Shown in pieces: positions 1 to 6,144 of a stretch of DNA of 12,073 nt (its first letter is position 1; each line of letters begins with the position of its first letter). The DNA comes from Pseudomonadota bacterium (lineage in GTDB: Bacteria > Pseudomonadota > Gammaproteobacteria > Burkholderiales > Thiobacillaceae): NCBI GenBank assembly GCA_021780975.1, contig JAJXXS010000277.1, forward strand, positions 1 through 12,073. The letters run 5' to 3'. The translations under genes and the position numbers were made by a program. The notes under the pieces are model-generated. The model was not told the origin of the DNA and did not search any database. It saw only the letters and a program-made list of their open reading frames with translations.

Positions 1-51
1 CAGGCCACCGAGCGAGACCGGCTGGATTTCTCGCAGCGGCGCCGCTTCTCC

Positions 52-127
52 GCCCCGGTAGCTCAGTGGATAGAGCAACCCCCTCCTAAGGGGTAGGTCA
101 CACGTTCGATTCGTGTTCGGGGCGCCA
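52..127 (+). tRNA. tRNA-Arg (anticodon CCT)
   Basis: The 76-nt cloverleaf is complete. The 7-bp acceptor stem GCCCCGG pairs with TCGGGGC, including one G-T pair. The D arm contains GCTC...GAGC. The anticodon stem ACCCC/GGGGT closes the loop CTCCTAA, giving anticodon CCT, which reads AGG. The T arm is ACACG-TTCGATT-CGTGT. The discriminator is G and the 3' CCA is encoded. It stands alone just upstream of the AAA ATPase operon. No integrase gene or copy of the tRNA 3' end was seen nearby. Confidence 0.97.
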
Positions 128-219
128 ACTGCCTCCCGCCCGGTGGCAAAAGCCCTGCGGCACCCCTCAGCAACCCAATCCCCTTACTTCATCAAGGATT
201 TATGGCGTCCAATCGGCGG

Positions 220-225
220 TAAAAT
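220..225 (+). promoter_or_regulatory. possible -10 box of the MoxR-dsrS operon
   Basis: TAAAAT lies in the 135-bp spacer between the tRNA and the first operon gene and matches the sigma-70 -10 consensus at five of six positions. No convincing -35 box lies at standard spacing; TTTATG at 199-204 is a weak candidate with only a 15-bp spacer. The rest of the spacer (128-262) shows no strong terminator or other signal. Confidence 0.25.
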
Positions 226-262
226 CGGCGCTTGAAAGCGACTGCCAGAGCCTGCAAAAACA

Positions 263-1306
263 ATGCGCCCCAGCCAATTGATCGCCGTCCTGGAACGGGA
301 ATTCCTCAGCGCCGCCGAAGGCATCCACACGCCCGTCATGCTCTGGGGCCCCCCCGGCGTGGGCAAGTCGCAGATGGTGATGGAGACCGCGCAGCGCAAC
401 AGCGCGCCCATGATAGACATCCGCCTGTCGCAGATGGAGCCTTCCGACCTGCGCGGCATCCCCTTCCGCGTCGGCGATGCCGTGGAATGGGCGGTGCCCG
501 CCATGCTGCCGGACGTAGCGCGCCACGGCCCGCGCGGCATACTGTTTCTGGACGAAATCAACGCCGCGCCGCCCTCGGTGTCGGCGGCGGCCTATCAGCT
601 GATTCTCGACCGCCGCCTGGGCGCCTACCAAGTGCCGGACGGCTGGGCCATCTTCGCCGCCGGCAACCGCCAGGGCGACCGCGGCGTGACCTACGCCATG
701 CCGGCGCCCCTGGCCAACCGCTTCTCGCATTTCGAGGTGGAGGCCAATCTGGAGGACTGGGTGCGGTGGGCCTATGGCCGCGGCATCGACGACCGCCTCA
801 TCGGTTTCCTGCGCTTCCGTCCCGAACTGCTTTTCGACTTCGACGCGGCGCGCAATCCCACGGCTTTCCCCACTCCGCGCTCCTGGGAATTCGCCCACCG
901 CGCGCTGCAGAAATTCGGCGACCTGCCGGACCTGCTCTCCGGCGCCCTGGCGGCCTGCGTGGGACAAGCTGCCGGGATCGAACTGACGGCCTATCTGAAG
1001 AATCTGGAACGCATGCCGGACATCGACGCCATCGTCGAGGGCCGCGAGGCCGAGGTGCCCAAGGAGGTGGACCTGCAGTACGCCGTGGCCTCCGCCCTGG
1101 TGAGCCGGGCGCTGCGCGCCAAGAACCAGCCGGCGGCCAAGGAGATCTACGGCCACATCCTCAACTATGCCGGCCGCCTGCCGCTGCGCGAGATGGGGGT
1201 AATGCTGGTTTCGGACATGCACCGCAACATCGGCCAGGCCCTGTTCGCCACGCCCCAGTTCGCCCAGTGGGCCAATCAGGTGGCGGACATCGTGCTGTAC
1301 GAATAA
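263..1306 (+). CDS. MoxR-type AAA+ ATPase
   Basis: A 347-aa cytoplasmic AAA+ ATPase of the MoxR group. Walker A is GPPGVGKS at 29-36, Walker B is LFLDE at 94-98, sensor 1 is Asn135 in the AAGN motif, and an Arg finger candidate sits in the PLANRFSHF segment shortly after. TPRSW further on fits sensor 2. MoxR ATPases typically work with a VWA-domain partner to remodel or load cofactor into a client protein (RavA-ViaA, CbbQ-CbbO, NorQ-NorD), and such a partner follows 4 bp downstream. ATG at 263 is the first usable start after the in-frame TGA at 233; its ribosome site is weak. The general role is well supported by the motifs; the client is unknown, though the dsrS-like gene downstream is a candidate partner. 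Confidence 0.93.
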   Translation: MRPSQLIAVLEREFLSAAEGIHTPVMLWGPPGVGKSQMVMETAQRNSAPMIDIRLSQMEPSDLRGIPFRVGDAVEWAVPAMLPDVARHGPRGILFLDEINAAPPSVSAAAYQLILDRRLGAYQVPDGWAIFAAGNRQGDRGVTYAMPAPLANRFSHFEVEANLEDWVRWAYGRGIDDRLIGFLRFRPELLFDFDAARNPTAFPTPRSWEFAHRALQKFGDLPDLLSGALAACVGQAAGIELTAYLKNLERMPDIDAIVEGREAEVPKEVDLQYAVASALVSRALRAKNQPAAKEIYGHILNYAGRLPLREMGVMLVSDMHRNIGQALFATPQFAQWANQVADIVLYE

Positions 1307-1310
1307 GGCC

Positions 1311-2597
1311 GTGGGCTTTTCCATGCTGCCCAAGGATGCCGAAACCAAGCTCGCCGCCGCCCGCACCCGGCTGATCCTGGACAAGCCCTTCCTCGGCGCC
1401 CTGGTGCTGCGCCTGCCTGTCAAGGAGGGCAACCCCGGCTGGTGCCGCACCACGGCCACTGACGCCAAGGCCTTTTACTTCAACCGCGCCTACATCGACC
1501 GCCTGTCGCTGTCGCAAACCGAGTTCATCCTCGCCCACGAGGCGCTGCACTGCGCCTTGCAGCACTTCGCCCGGCGCGGCCACCGCGTGCAGCACAAGTG
1601 GGATCTGGCGTGCGATTTCGCGGTCAATCCCCTGCTGGTCAATGACGGTCTGGTGCCGCCGGCCGAGGCCGTGGTGCTGAACCAGTTCGACGGCATGACA
1701 GCGGAGGAAATCTATCCCTGCCTGGACGACAGCCTGGACAACGAGACCCTGGACCAGCATCTGTACGATGGCGACGAAGGCGGCCAGGGTGGCGATTCGG
1801 ACCAGCAGCCGCCCAGCGACCAGCCCAGCGATCCGCATCAAGGAGGAAGCAGCGGCAAGCCGCAGTCCGCCGGTGGAGGCAGCGGCAGCGAGCAGCAGCA
1901 AAGCGCGGCCGGGCAAAGCCCGTCCGGCGCGCCGGAGGACGGCCCGCCGGCGCCCCTCGACGCGCAGGAACGCGAGCAGCTGTCGCAGCGCTGGCAACAA
2001 TATGTGGCTTCGGCAGCGCAGCAGGCGCAGGCGGCGGGCAAGCTGGGCGGCGGCATGGCCCGCCTCATCGAGGAATGGCTGCAACCCAAGCTGCCCTGGC
2101 GCAACCTGCTGGCCCACTATCTGTTCGACACCGCACGCAACGACTACAACTACATGCGCCCCTCGCGCCGCGAGGGCGACATGATCCTGCCCAGCCTGCG
2201 CAGTAGCCAGAGCAACGTGGTCGTGGCCGTGGATGTGTCCGGCTCCGTAGGCGACCAGGAACTGGCCGAGTTCGCCGGCGAGATCAACGCGATCAAGGGT
2301 GCCCTGCCGGTGCGCATCACGCTGCTGGCCTGCGACGCTCGGCTGGCCGAAGATGGCCCCTGGGTGTACGAACCCTGGGAGGAGTTCCGCCTGCCACGGG
2401 CCTTCACCGGCGGCGGCGGCACGCGCTTCGATCCGGTGTTCGACTGGGTGGAAAACCAGGACACCCGCCCCGACGTGCTGCTCTATTTCACCGACGGTGA
2501 CGGCCCCTTCCCCAAGGCACCACCGGCCTATCCGGTACTATGGCTGATCAAGGGCAGGCGCCCCACGCCCTGGGGGCGAAGAATACAATTGAATTGA
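1311..2597 (+). CDS. putative metallopeptidase with C-terminal VWA-like domain (DUF2201 type)
   Basis: Up to 428 aa, with no signal peptide or membrane span. The N-terminal part (about 5-135) matches the putative metallopeptidase domain found before DUF2201: HEALH at 76-80 is an HExxH zinc motif, and Asp102 in WDLACDFAVN may be a third ligand (inference). Residues about 147-215 are a Gly/Ser/Gln/Pro-rich linker. The C-terminal VWA-like domain has a full MIDAS: DVSGS at 308-312, Thr371 in GGGGTRFD and Asp395 in FTDGD. The gene begins 4 bp after the MoxR ATPase, the usual arrangement of an ATPase/VWA pair acting on a third protein. The start is uncertain: GTG at 1311 or ATG at 1323 (codon 5). 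AAGG at 1305-1308 is too close to the first and rather far from the second. Whether it really cleaves protein cannot be told from sequence. Confidence 0.9.
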   Translation: MGFSMLPKDAETKLAAARTRLILDKPFLGALVLRLPVKEGNPGWCRTTATDAKAFYFNRAYIDRLSLSQTEFILAHEALHCALQHFARRGHRVQHKWDLACDFAVNPLLVNDGLVPPAEAVVLNQFDGMTAEEIYPCLDDSLDNETLDQHLYDGDEGGQGGDSDQQPPSDQPSDPHQGGSSGKPQSAGGGSGSEQQQSAAGQSPSGAPEDGPPAPLDAQEREQLSQRWQQYVASAAQQAQAAGKLGGGMARLIEEWLQPKLPWRNLLAHYLFDTARNDYNYMRPSRREGDMILPSLRSSQSNVVVAVDVSGSVGDQELAEFAGEINAIKGALPVRITLLACDARLAEDGPWVYEPWEEFRLPRAFTGGGGTRFDPVFDWVENQDTRPDVLLYFTDGDGPFPKAPPAYPVLWLIKGRRPTPWGRRIQLN

Positions 2598-2681
2598 GCC
2601 CGCGCTGCGCACGCTGCCCCATGCGCGCAAATAGCACGGCGGCGGCGTTGCCAGCCCTCCAGGATTTACCAGGTATCGAGT

Positions 2682-3809
2682 TTGGAACACGAGCTTTCTC
2701 CCGAAGACGCCTTGCGCCTCAACGTGCTGATGACCGCCAACCCGGTGCAGGCGGTGCGCATCGACACCAACAGCATGACGCTGTACGCCCTGACCGAGGC
2801 CGGCGAGGCGCGCGTGCCGCTGCATCCCAACTGCCGGGCCGAACAATACCTGCAGTGGGTGAAGGAGTTCCTGGGCGGGCACGCCCTGGGCTCGCCTGGC
2901 GGCTATCCGGTCTACCTGCAACGCTGGACGCGCATGGGGCAGACCAGCGACAAGAACCTGGCCGCCCTGCTGCTGCTGGGCGAACCCGAGGCGGTGGTCG
3001 CCGTGGCCCACGCCCCCACTCTCACCGACGAACTGGCGCGGCGCGCCTGGTGGTGCCAGCCCACCATGGAAATGGCGCGCTGGATGTTGGAGAAGGAAGC
3101 CGTCATCCAGGGCAGCATGGGGCGGGTGCTGGCGGATTTCCTCATCGAGCATCTGGCTTTCGAGGAAAACCCCGACAACCGCATGCACACCATCCGCCTC
3201 GTGCTCTACGGCCGGCTGGCGGACGCGGCGCTGCTGCAGAAGCTGTGGCGCATGGCCCGCCAGGTGCCCTACTACTACATCGGCTTCCTCGAATTCATGG
3301 CCGACGAACTGCCCGAAGAAGCCCCCGCCCGCCCGCAGCCCGATGCCCTCGCGGCCCTCGCCACGACCGGCAACCCCTACGCGGAGCTTTACGCGCGCAC
3401 TCTGGCAGCCAACGGCCAGACCTATCTGAAGGTCGCCGGCGAGGTGCTGCAAAGACCCACTACCCACCTGGTCATCTATGCCCTGCTGGATGCCTTCGGC
3501 CGCCGCTACCATGCCCTTGGCGCACCGCTCAAAAGCGAGCGCCTGGAAGACCTGCGCGCCGAGGCCGAGGCCCTGTGCGCCGACAGCACGCAGCAGCCGG
3601 CAGCGCTCGGCGAACTGCTCGCCGTCCTGCCGGGCGAGCGCCGTGCCGTCCAGGCCATGCTCACGCTTGCCGGGCTGAGTGGCAAGGTGGCCGATCCCTA
3701 CCTGCTGCGTACCACGGCCGTGGGGGCCCTGATGCGCCGCAAGATCGAACCCCTGGTCAAGCCCATCCAGGACGAAATCCAGATACTGCAAGGAGCGGCC
3801 GCCGCATGA
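2682..3809 (+). CDS. dsrS: DsrS-like protein
   Basis: A 375-aa soluble protein with no signal peptide, membrane span or cysteine cluster. The opening ELSPEDALRLNVL, the segment HPNCRAEQYLQWVKE, GSPGGYPVYLQRWTRMGQ, LLLLGEPEAVVAVAHAP and TDELARRAWW agree with my recollection of DsrS, the last gene of the dsr cluster in Allochromatium vinosum, a cytoplasmic protein of unclear function in sulfur oxidation. The start is TTG at 2682: AGG at 2671-2673 lies 8 nt upstream, and the next Met would remove 16 residues of the conserved N terminus. The gene follows the VWA gene after 84 bp, and its stop overlaps the next gene by ATGA. No other dsr gene is in the window, so a role outside sulfur oxidation is possible. 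The family assignment is from memory of the sequence, not from a search. Confidence 0.72.
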   Translation: MEHELSPEDALRLNVLMTANPVQAVRIDTNSMTLYALTEAGEARVPLHPNCRAEQYLQWVKEFLGGHALGSPGGYPVYLQRWTRMGQTSDKNLAALLLLGEPEAVVAVAHAPTLTDELARRAWWCQPTMEMARWMLEKEAVIQGSMGRVLADFLIEHLAFEENPDNRMHTIRLVLYGRLADAALLQKLWRMARQVPYYYIGFLEFMADELPEEAPARPQPDALAALATTGNPYAELYARTLAANGQTYLKVAGEVLQRPTTHLVIYALLDAFGRRYHALGAPLKSERLEDLRAEAEALCADSTQQPAALGELLAVLPGERRAVQAMLTLAGLSGKVADPYLLRTTAVGALMRRKIEPLVKPIQDEIQILQGAAAA

Positions 3810-4051
3810 AAGTCTATATAGACCCTGCCCTGGTGAAGGAAATGCCGGTCCTCATCCAGACCCCCAACTGCAGGCGCAAGCGCTACCCGGAGGGTGTCGT
3901 CACCCCGCAGGCCAGCGTGGCAGCCGCGCTGGCTGGCGCCGACCCGGCGCAAAATCTCCATGCGGCGCTCGCCATCGGCCCCTCGCGCTCCTCGGAAGGC
4001 TTCCGGGTTTATTATTTGGTGCGCTGGCTCAACGAAGAGATGAGTTCATGA
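3806..4051 (+). CDS. 81-aa protein of unknown function
   Basis: A small soluble protein beginning MKVYIDPALVKEMPVL; family not recognised. It has one cysteine in TPNCRRKRYPEG, an alanine-rich middle and an aromatic C-terminal strand, FRVYYLVRWL. The open frame extends far upstream, but ATG at 3806 is the convincing start: AAGGAG at 3790-3795 lies 10 nt upstream, and the ATG overlaps the dsrS stop (ATGA). Its own stop overlaps the ATG of the S24-like gene in the same way, so translation is probably coupled through all three genes. It is most likely a small partner of DsrS or of the S24-like protein; that role is only inferred from position. Confidence 0.82.
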   Translation: MKVYIDPALVKEMPVLIQTPNCRRKRYPEGVVTPQASVAAALAGADPAQNLHAALAIGPSRSSEGFRVYYLVRWLNEEMSS

Positions 4052-4419
4052 AATTCGAGCAGAAAGTCATTCCCATCGCCCCCGCGGGGCAGGACACGGC
4101 GCTATCGGCGTGTGCGGATGCCGAACCCTTCGCCCTCATGGTGCTGGGCGACAGCATGGAACCGGAGTTTCTCGATGGCGAAATCATCATCATCGAGCCG
4201 GAGGGACTGGCCACCGATGGATGCTTCGTGCTGGCGTGGCACAACGAGGAGTACATTTTCCGCCAGCTAATCAAGTCGGACACCGGCTGGACGCTGCATC
4301 CGCTCAACCCCGCCTATGAGGATGCCGTCATACCCGGCCTGGAAAGCGTAAAGGGTGTCATCATCCAGAAGAAAAAGCCCGGCTCCCGGAAATCGATCAA
4401 ACATTACGTGAAATGGTAA
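4048..4419 (+). CDS. stand-alone S24/LexA-like domain, probably without peptidase activity
   Basis: A 123-aa protein made up only of the C-terminal half of the LexA/UmuD/CI family, with no DNA-binding domain. The nucleophile motif is intact: GDSM with Ser36, then EPEFLDGEIIIIE. Lining up the block EEYIFRQLIK with the LexA, UmuD and lambda CI block (xxVKRL, FTFKKLI) puts Arg72 where the general-base lysine should be; the Ser-to-Arg spacing of 36 matches after allowing for one fewer residue before the DG pair. The later HPLNPAYEDAVI segment resembles the CI segment LQPLNPQY. There is no Ala-Gly cleavage site at the usual distance before the serine. The protein therefore looks like a binding or scaffold module rather than an SOS repressor. 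It is translationally coupled to the preceding gene through ATGA. Confidence 0.88.
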   Translation: MKFEQKVIPIAPAGQDTALSACADAEPFALMVLGDSMEPEFLDGEIIIIEPEGLATDGCFVLAWHNEEYIFRQLIKSDTGWTLHPLNPAYEDAVIPGLESVKGVIIQKKKPGSRKSIKHYVKW

Positions 4420-4431
4420 GCGAGGTCAGAC

Positions 4432-4656
4432 ATGCCGTACTTCATCTACAAGGTCCATCCCATGAACATCCTGGAAAAAATCAGCGAATTCGCCAAATTC
4501 CAGGAAGCATCCTCCCAGGCCAAGGTGCTGCGCCACGATCTGCCGCCCGATGCCAACTACAAGATCAAGGTCGTGTACGGCGAGAACGAGCTGCACGCCG
4601 AAGACATGCTCTCCCAGGTGCGTGAGCCCCAGCCCACCACCGGCGAGGATTATTGA
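4432..4656 (+). CDS. 74-aa protein of unknown function
   Basis: A small soluble protein, MPYFIYKVHPMNILEK and onward, not assigned to a family. The first ten residues look like a beta strand. The next part is helical and charged, followed by a strand-like YKIKVVYGENE and an acidic end with EDMLSQVREPQP. ATG at 4432 has GAGGT at 4422-4426, five bases upstream, so it is preferred over the internal Met12. It lies 12 bp after the S24-like gene and 29 bp before the next gene, so it is most likely co-transcribed. No cysteine, metal motif or membrane span is visible. Confidence 0.8.
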   Translation: MPYFIYKVHPMNILEKISEFAKFQEASSQAKVLRHDLPPDANYKIKVVYGENELHAEDMLSQVREPQPTTGEDY

Positions 4657-4657
4657 G

Positions 4658-4676
4658 GCAGGGGCGTCGTCCCTGC
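4658..4676 (+). promoter_or_regulatory. hairpin abutting the ribosome site of the next gene
   Basis: GCAGGG at 4658-4663 pairs with CCCTGC at 4671-4676 around a 7-nt loop. It starts two bases after the stop of the 74-aa gene and ends directly at GGAGG (4677-4681), the ribosome site for ATG 4686. There is no T tract, so it is not an intrinsic terminator. It may tune translation or mRNA stability between the two genes (inference). Confidence 0.4.
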
Positions 4677-4685
4677 GGAGGCTCC

Positions 4686-5738
4686 ATGCGCAATCTCCCC
4701 GATCTCATCGAAGTGGTGCAGACGAATTGCCATATCGCGGATGCCGCATACGCGCGCGAAATGACCATGTGCACCTATCTGCTGGAGATGCGCGAATACT
4801 TCCGCTGGGAACACGAGCTCCCGCTCACCCAGCATCCGCCCAAGGACGAGATCGGACGCTGGCTCATGGAGCGCGAGCGCCTGTGGGAGAGTCTGAACGC
4901 CGGCGCATTCGCGCCGCTTCCCGTGGAAGGCCGGGAGATTCCCCCTTTTGAAAGCGAGCTCGTCAACCGCTGCCTGCTACCCCAGGGCATGGTTTACGGC
5001 GCGGGCATCGGCCGCTTCCACAAGCCGCATTTCTTTCTCGGCGAACTGGTGCGACGGGAAGAACGCGAAGGCATCACCATACTTGTCTCGGGCTGCGAAT
5101 ACGCGCGCGACCTCACGACCCTGCCGGCCTCCTTTCAGAACGGCATCATCTACCTGCGCCAGGATGCGCTCAAGCGCGCGCTCTGGGAAAAAATCGAGCT
5201 TTGGCAAAACAAGAGCGCCGAAGGCCCGCTGAAATCCGCCCTGCAATGCTATGACTACGCGCGCAACCCCGAAGCCGCGCTGCAGCGCATGTCCGAGCAG
5301 GAAGGCGAGGCAGTGATATTGCACGAACTGGGGGAAGCCCTCGCGCAGCGCCAACTGGGGGCCGACTGGCAGGCGATGTTGGGCGGCTTCAGCCATCGCC
5401 ACAGCGAAGTGGCCGCGCGCGCCATGCGCGACCACCTGGCGGATTGCCTGTCCACCCTGCCACGGCTGCTGGAAACCCAGGCCTGGGGATCGCTGCACTT
5501 CTACTTTGCTGAGTTTGACGGCATGCGCAAAAGCCTGTTTCCGCGCCTGTACTCAGCCTACCTGGCCTGGAGCAACGAAGGCGACCTCGGCGGCCTGGAG
5601 CAGGCGGTGGAAGCTGGCCGCGAGCACTGGCAGGATGTCACCCAGGCCTTGGTGGAACAGCATCGTCGGGCCCCCGACGAGGTGGAAAAGGGGCTACTGG
5701 AAAAAATCCGCCAGACTCCCACGCCCCTGGCGTTGTAG
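4686..5738 (+). CDS. 350-aa conserved-looking protein of unknown function
   Basis: A soluble protein without signal peptide or membrane span, last gene of the operon. ATG at 4686 is chosen because GGAGG at 4677-4681 lies four bases upstream; a TTG at 4653 would add 11 poorly structured residues. It is mostly alpha-helical. The N terminus has Cys15 and Cys29 and is rich in Met and Trp. The middle holds GMVYGAGIGRFHKPHFFLGEL and LVSGCEYARDL. HELGE at 213-217 resembles an HExxE metal motif. The composition and layout recall the Sfum_1244 family of uncharacterised proteins, but that link is a guess from memory. Its place in the MoxR-VWA-DsrS operon suggests a shared pathway; no enzyme activity can be assigned. 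Confidence 0.85.
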   Translation: MRNLPDLIEVVQTNCHIADAAYAREMTMCTYLLEMREYFRWEHELPLTQHPPKDEIGRWLMERERLWESLNAGAFAPLPVEGREIPPFESELVNRCLLPQGMVYGAGIGRFHKPHFFLGELVRREEREGITILVSGCEYARDLTTLPASFQNGIIYLRQDALKRALWEKIELWQNKSAEGPLKSALQCYDYARNPEAALQRMSEQEGEAVILHELGEALAQRQLGADWQAMLGGFSHRHSEVAARAMRDHLADCLSTLPRLLETQAWGSLHFYFAEFDGMRKSLFPRLYSAYLAWSNEGDLGGLEQAVEAGREHWQDVTQALVEQHRRAPDEVEKGLLEKIRQTPTPLAL

Positions 5739-5741
5739 CGA

Positions 5742-5766
5742 TAAGGCCAGCCGCCTTAGTGCTTTT
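5742..5766 (+). terminator. probable terminator between converging genes
   Basis: TAAGGC at 5742-5747 pairs perfectly with GCCTTA at 5753-5758 around a 5-nt loop, and TTTT follows at 5763-5766. It begins four bases after the stop of the 350-aa gene. The right arm contains the reverse complement of the TAA stop of the minus-strand 97-aa gene. The stem is short (6 bp) and the T tract brief, so its strength is uncertain. Confidence 0.55.
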
Positions 5767-6049
5767 CCGGATCGGCCTTGCCGGGGCGGGCAAAATTGAT
5801 CACTTGTCCCGCCTTCTGCTGGTCGGGGTAATAGGGTCTGGATTGCGCCAGACCGACCGATTCGGCGAGTTCCTTCTCGCGCAGCGAGATCAGCAGAAAG
5901 CACTCCTTGATATCGTCGACCGTCTGGTCGGACAGAAAGCCCGAGGTGCCTGGCTGGGGGGTGGCGTCCTTCACCACGCTGGCGAGGGTCTTGCGCATGA
6001 TGCGCAGAATACGGCGCTCCATGCTGAGTTCTTGGCTGTCGTCGCCCAT
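5756..6049 (-). CDS. 97-aa protein of unknown function
   Basis: A small soluble protein, not assigned to a family. The N-terminal half is basic and helical (MERRILRIMRKTLASVVKD), followed by TPQPGTSGFLSDQTVDDI, a helix KECFLLISLREKELAES and a proline- and lysine-rich tail. It starts at ATG 6049, with AAAGGA about eight bases upstream on the minus strand. It lies 95 bp downstream of the iron-sulfur fusion gene in the same direction, so it may share its transcript or use its own promoter in that gap, where TATACT (minus strand, 6110-6105) is a possible -10 box without a clear -35. It converges on the preceding operon. Confidence 0.8.
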   Translation of the reverse strand: MGDDSQELSMERRILRIMRKTLASVVKDATPQPGTSGFLSDQTVDDIKECFLLISLREKELAESVGLAQSRPYYPDQQKAGQVINFARPGKADPEKH

Positions 6050-6118
6050 GCTGCTTGTCCTTTCCTGTGGGAGGCCGGGTTGGGCCAGCCCTTATAGCTT
6101 GGCTAGTATACCCCCAAG

Positions 6119-6139
6119 CCGGCAGCCTTGCGCCGCCGG
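6119..6139 (-). terminator. GC-rich hairpin just after the iron-sulfur fusion gene
   Basis: On the minus strand CCGGCGGC pairs with GCTGCCGG around GCAAG, an 8-bp stem with one G-T pair, starting five bases after the TGA stop. No T run follows, so it could be a weak or Rho-assisted stop, or a 3'-end stabiliser, before the 97-aa gene. Confidence 0.35.
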
Positions 6140-6144
6140 GCCCG

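Noticed and set aside
35..46. Palindrome AGCGGCGCCGCT as a terminator of an upstream gene
   Set aside because: It has no loop, no T run, and no coding frame can be shown before it in the 51 bases available.
52..127. tRNA-Arg as an integration site for an island
   Set aside because: No integrase, no visible repeat of the tRNA 3' end and no change in base composition downstream.
200..1468. Long minus-strand open frame opposite the MoxR ATPase
   Set aside because: It is antisense to a gene with clear AAA+ motifs, and its Gly/Arg/His-rich translation resembles no protein family; long shadows are normal at this GC content.
2538..3791. Long minus-strand open frame opposite dsrS
   Set aside because: The plus strand encodes a recognisable conserved protein; the antisense product is low-complexity, rich in Gln, Gly and His.
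2540..4051. 503-codon plus-strand frame covering dsrS
   Set aside because: Only its last 81 codons, after AAGGAG and ATG 3806, look like a gene; the rest is out of frame with dsrS and Arg/Pro/Gly-rich.
4048..4419. LexA or UmuD-type SOS regulator
   Set aside because: No DNA-binding domain, no cleavage site at the right distance and Arg instead of the catalytic Lys.
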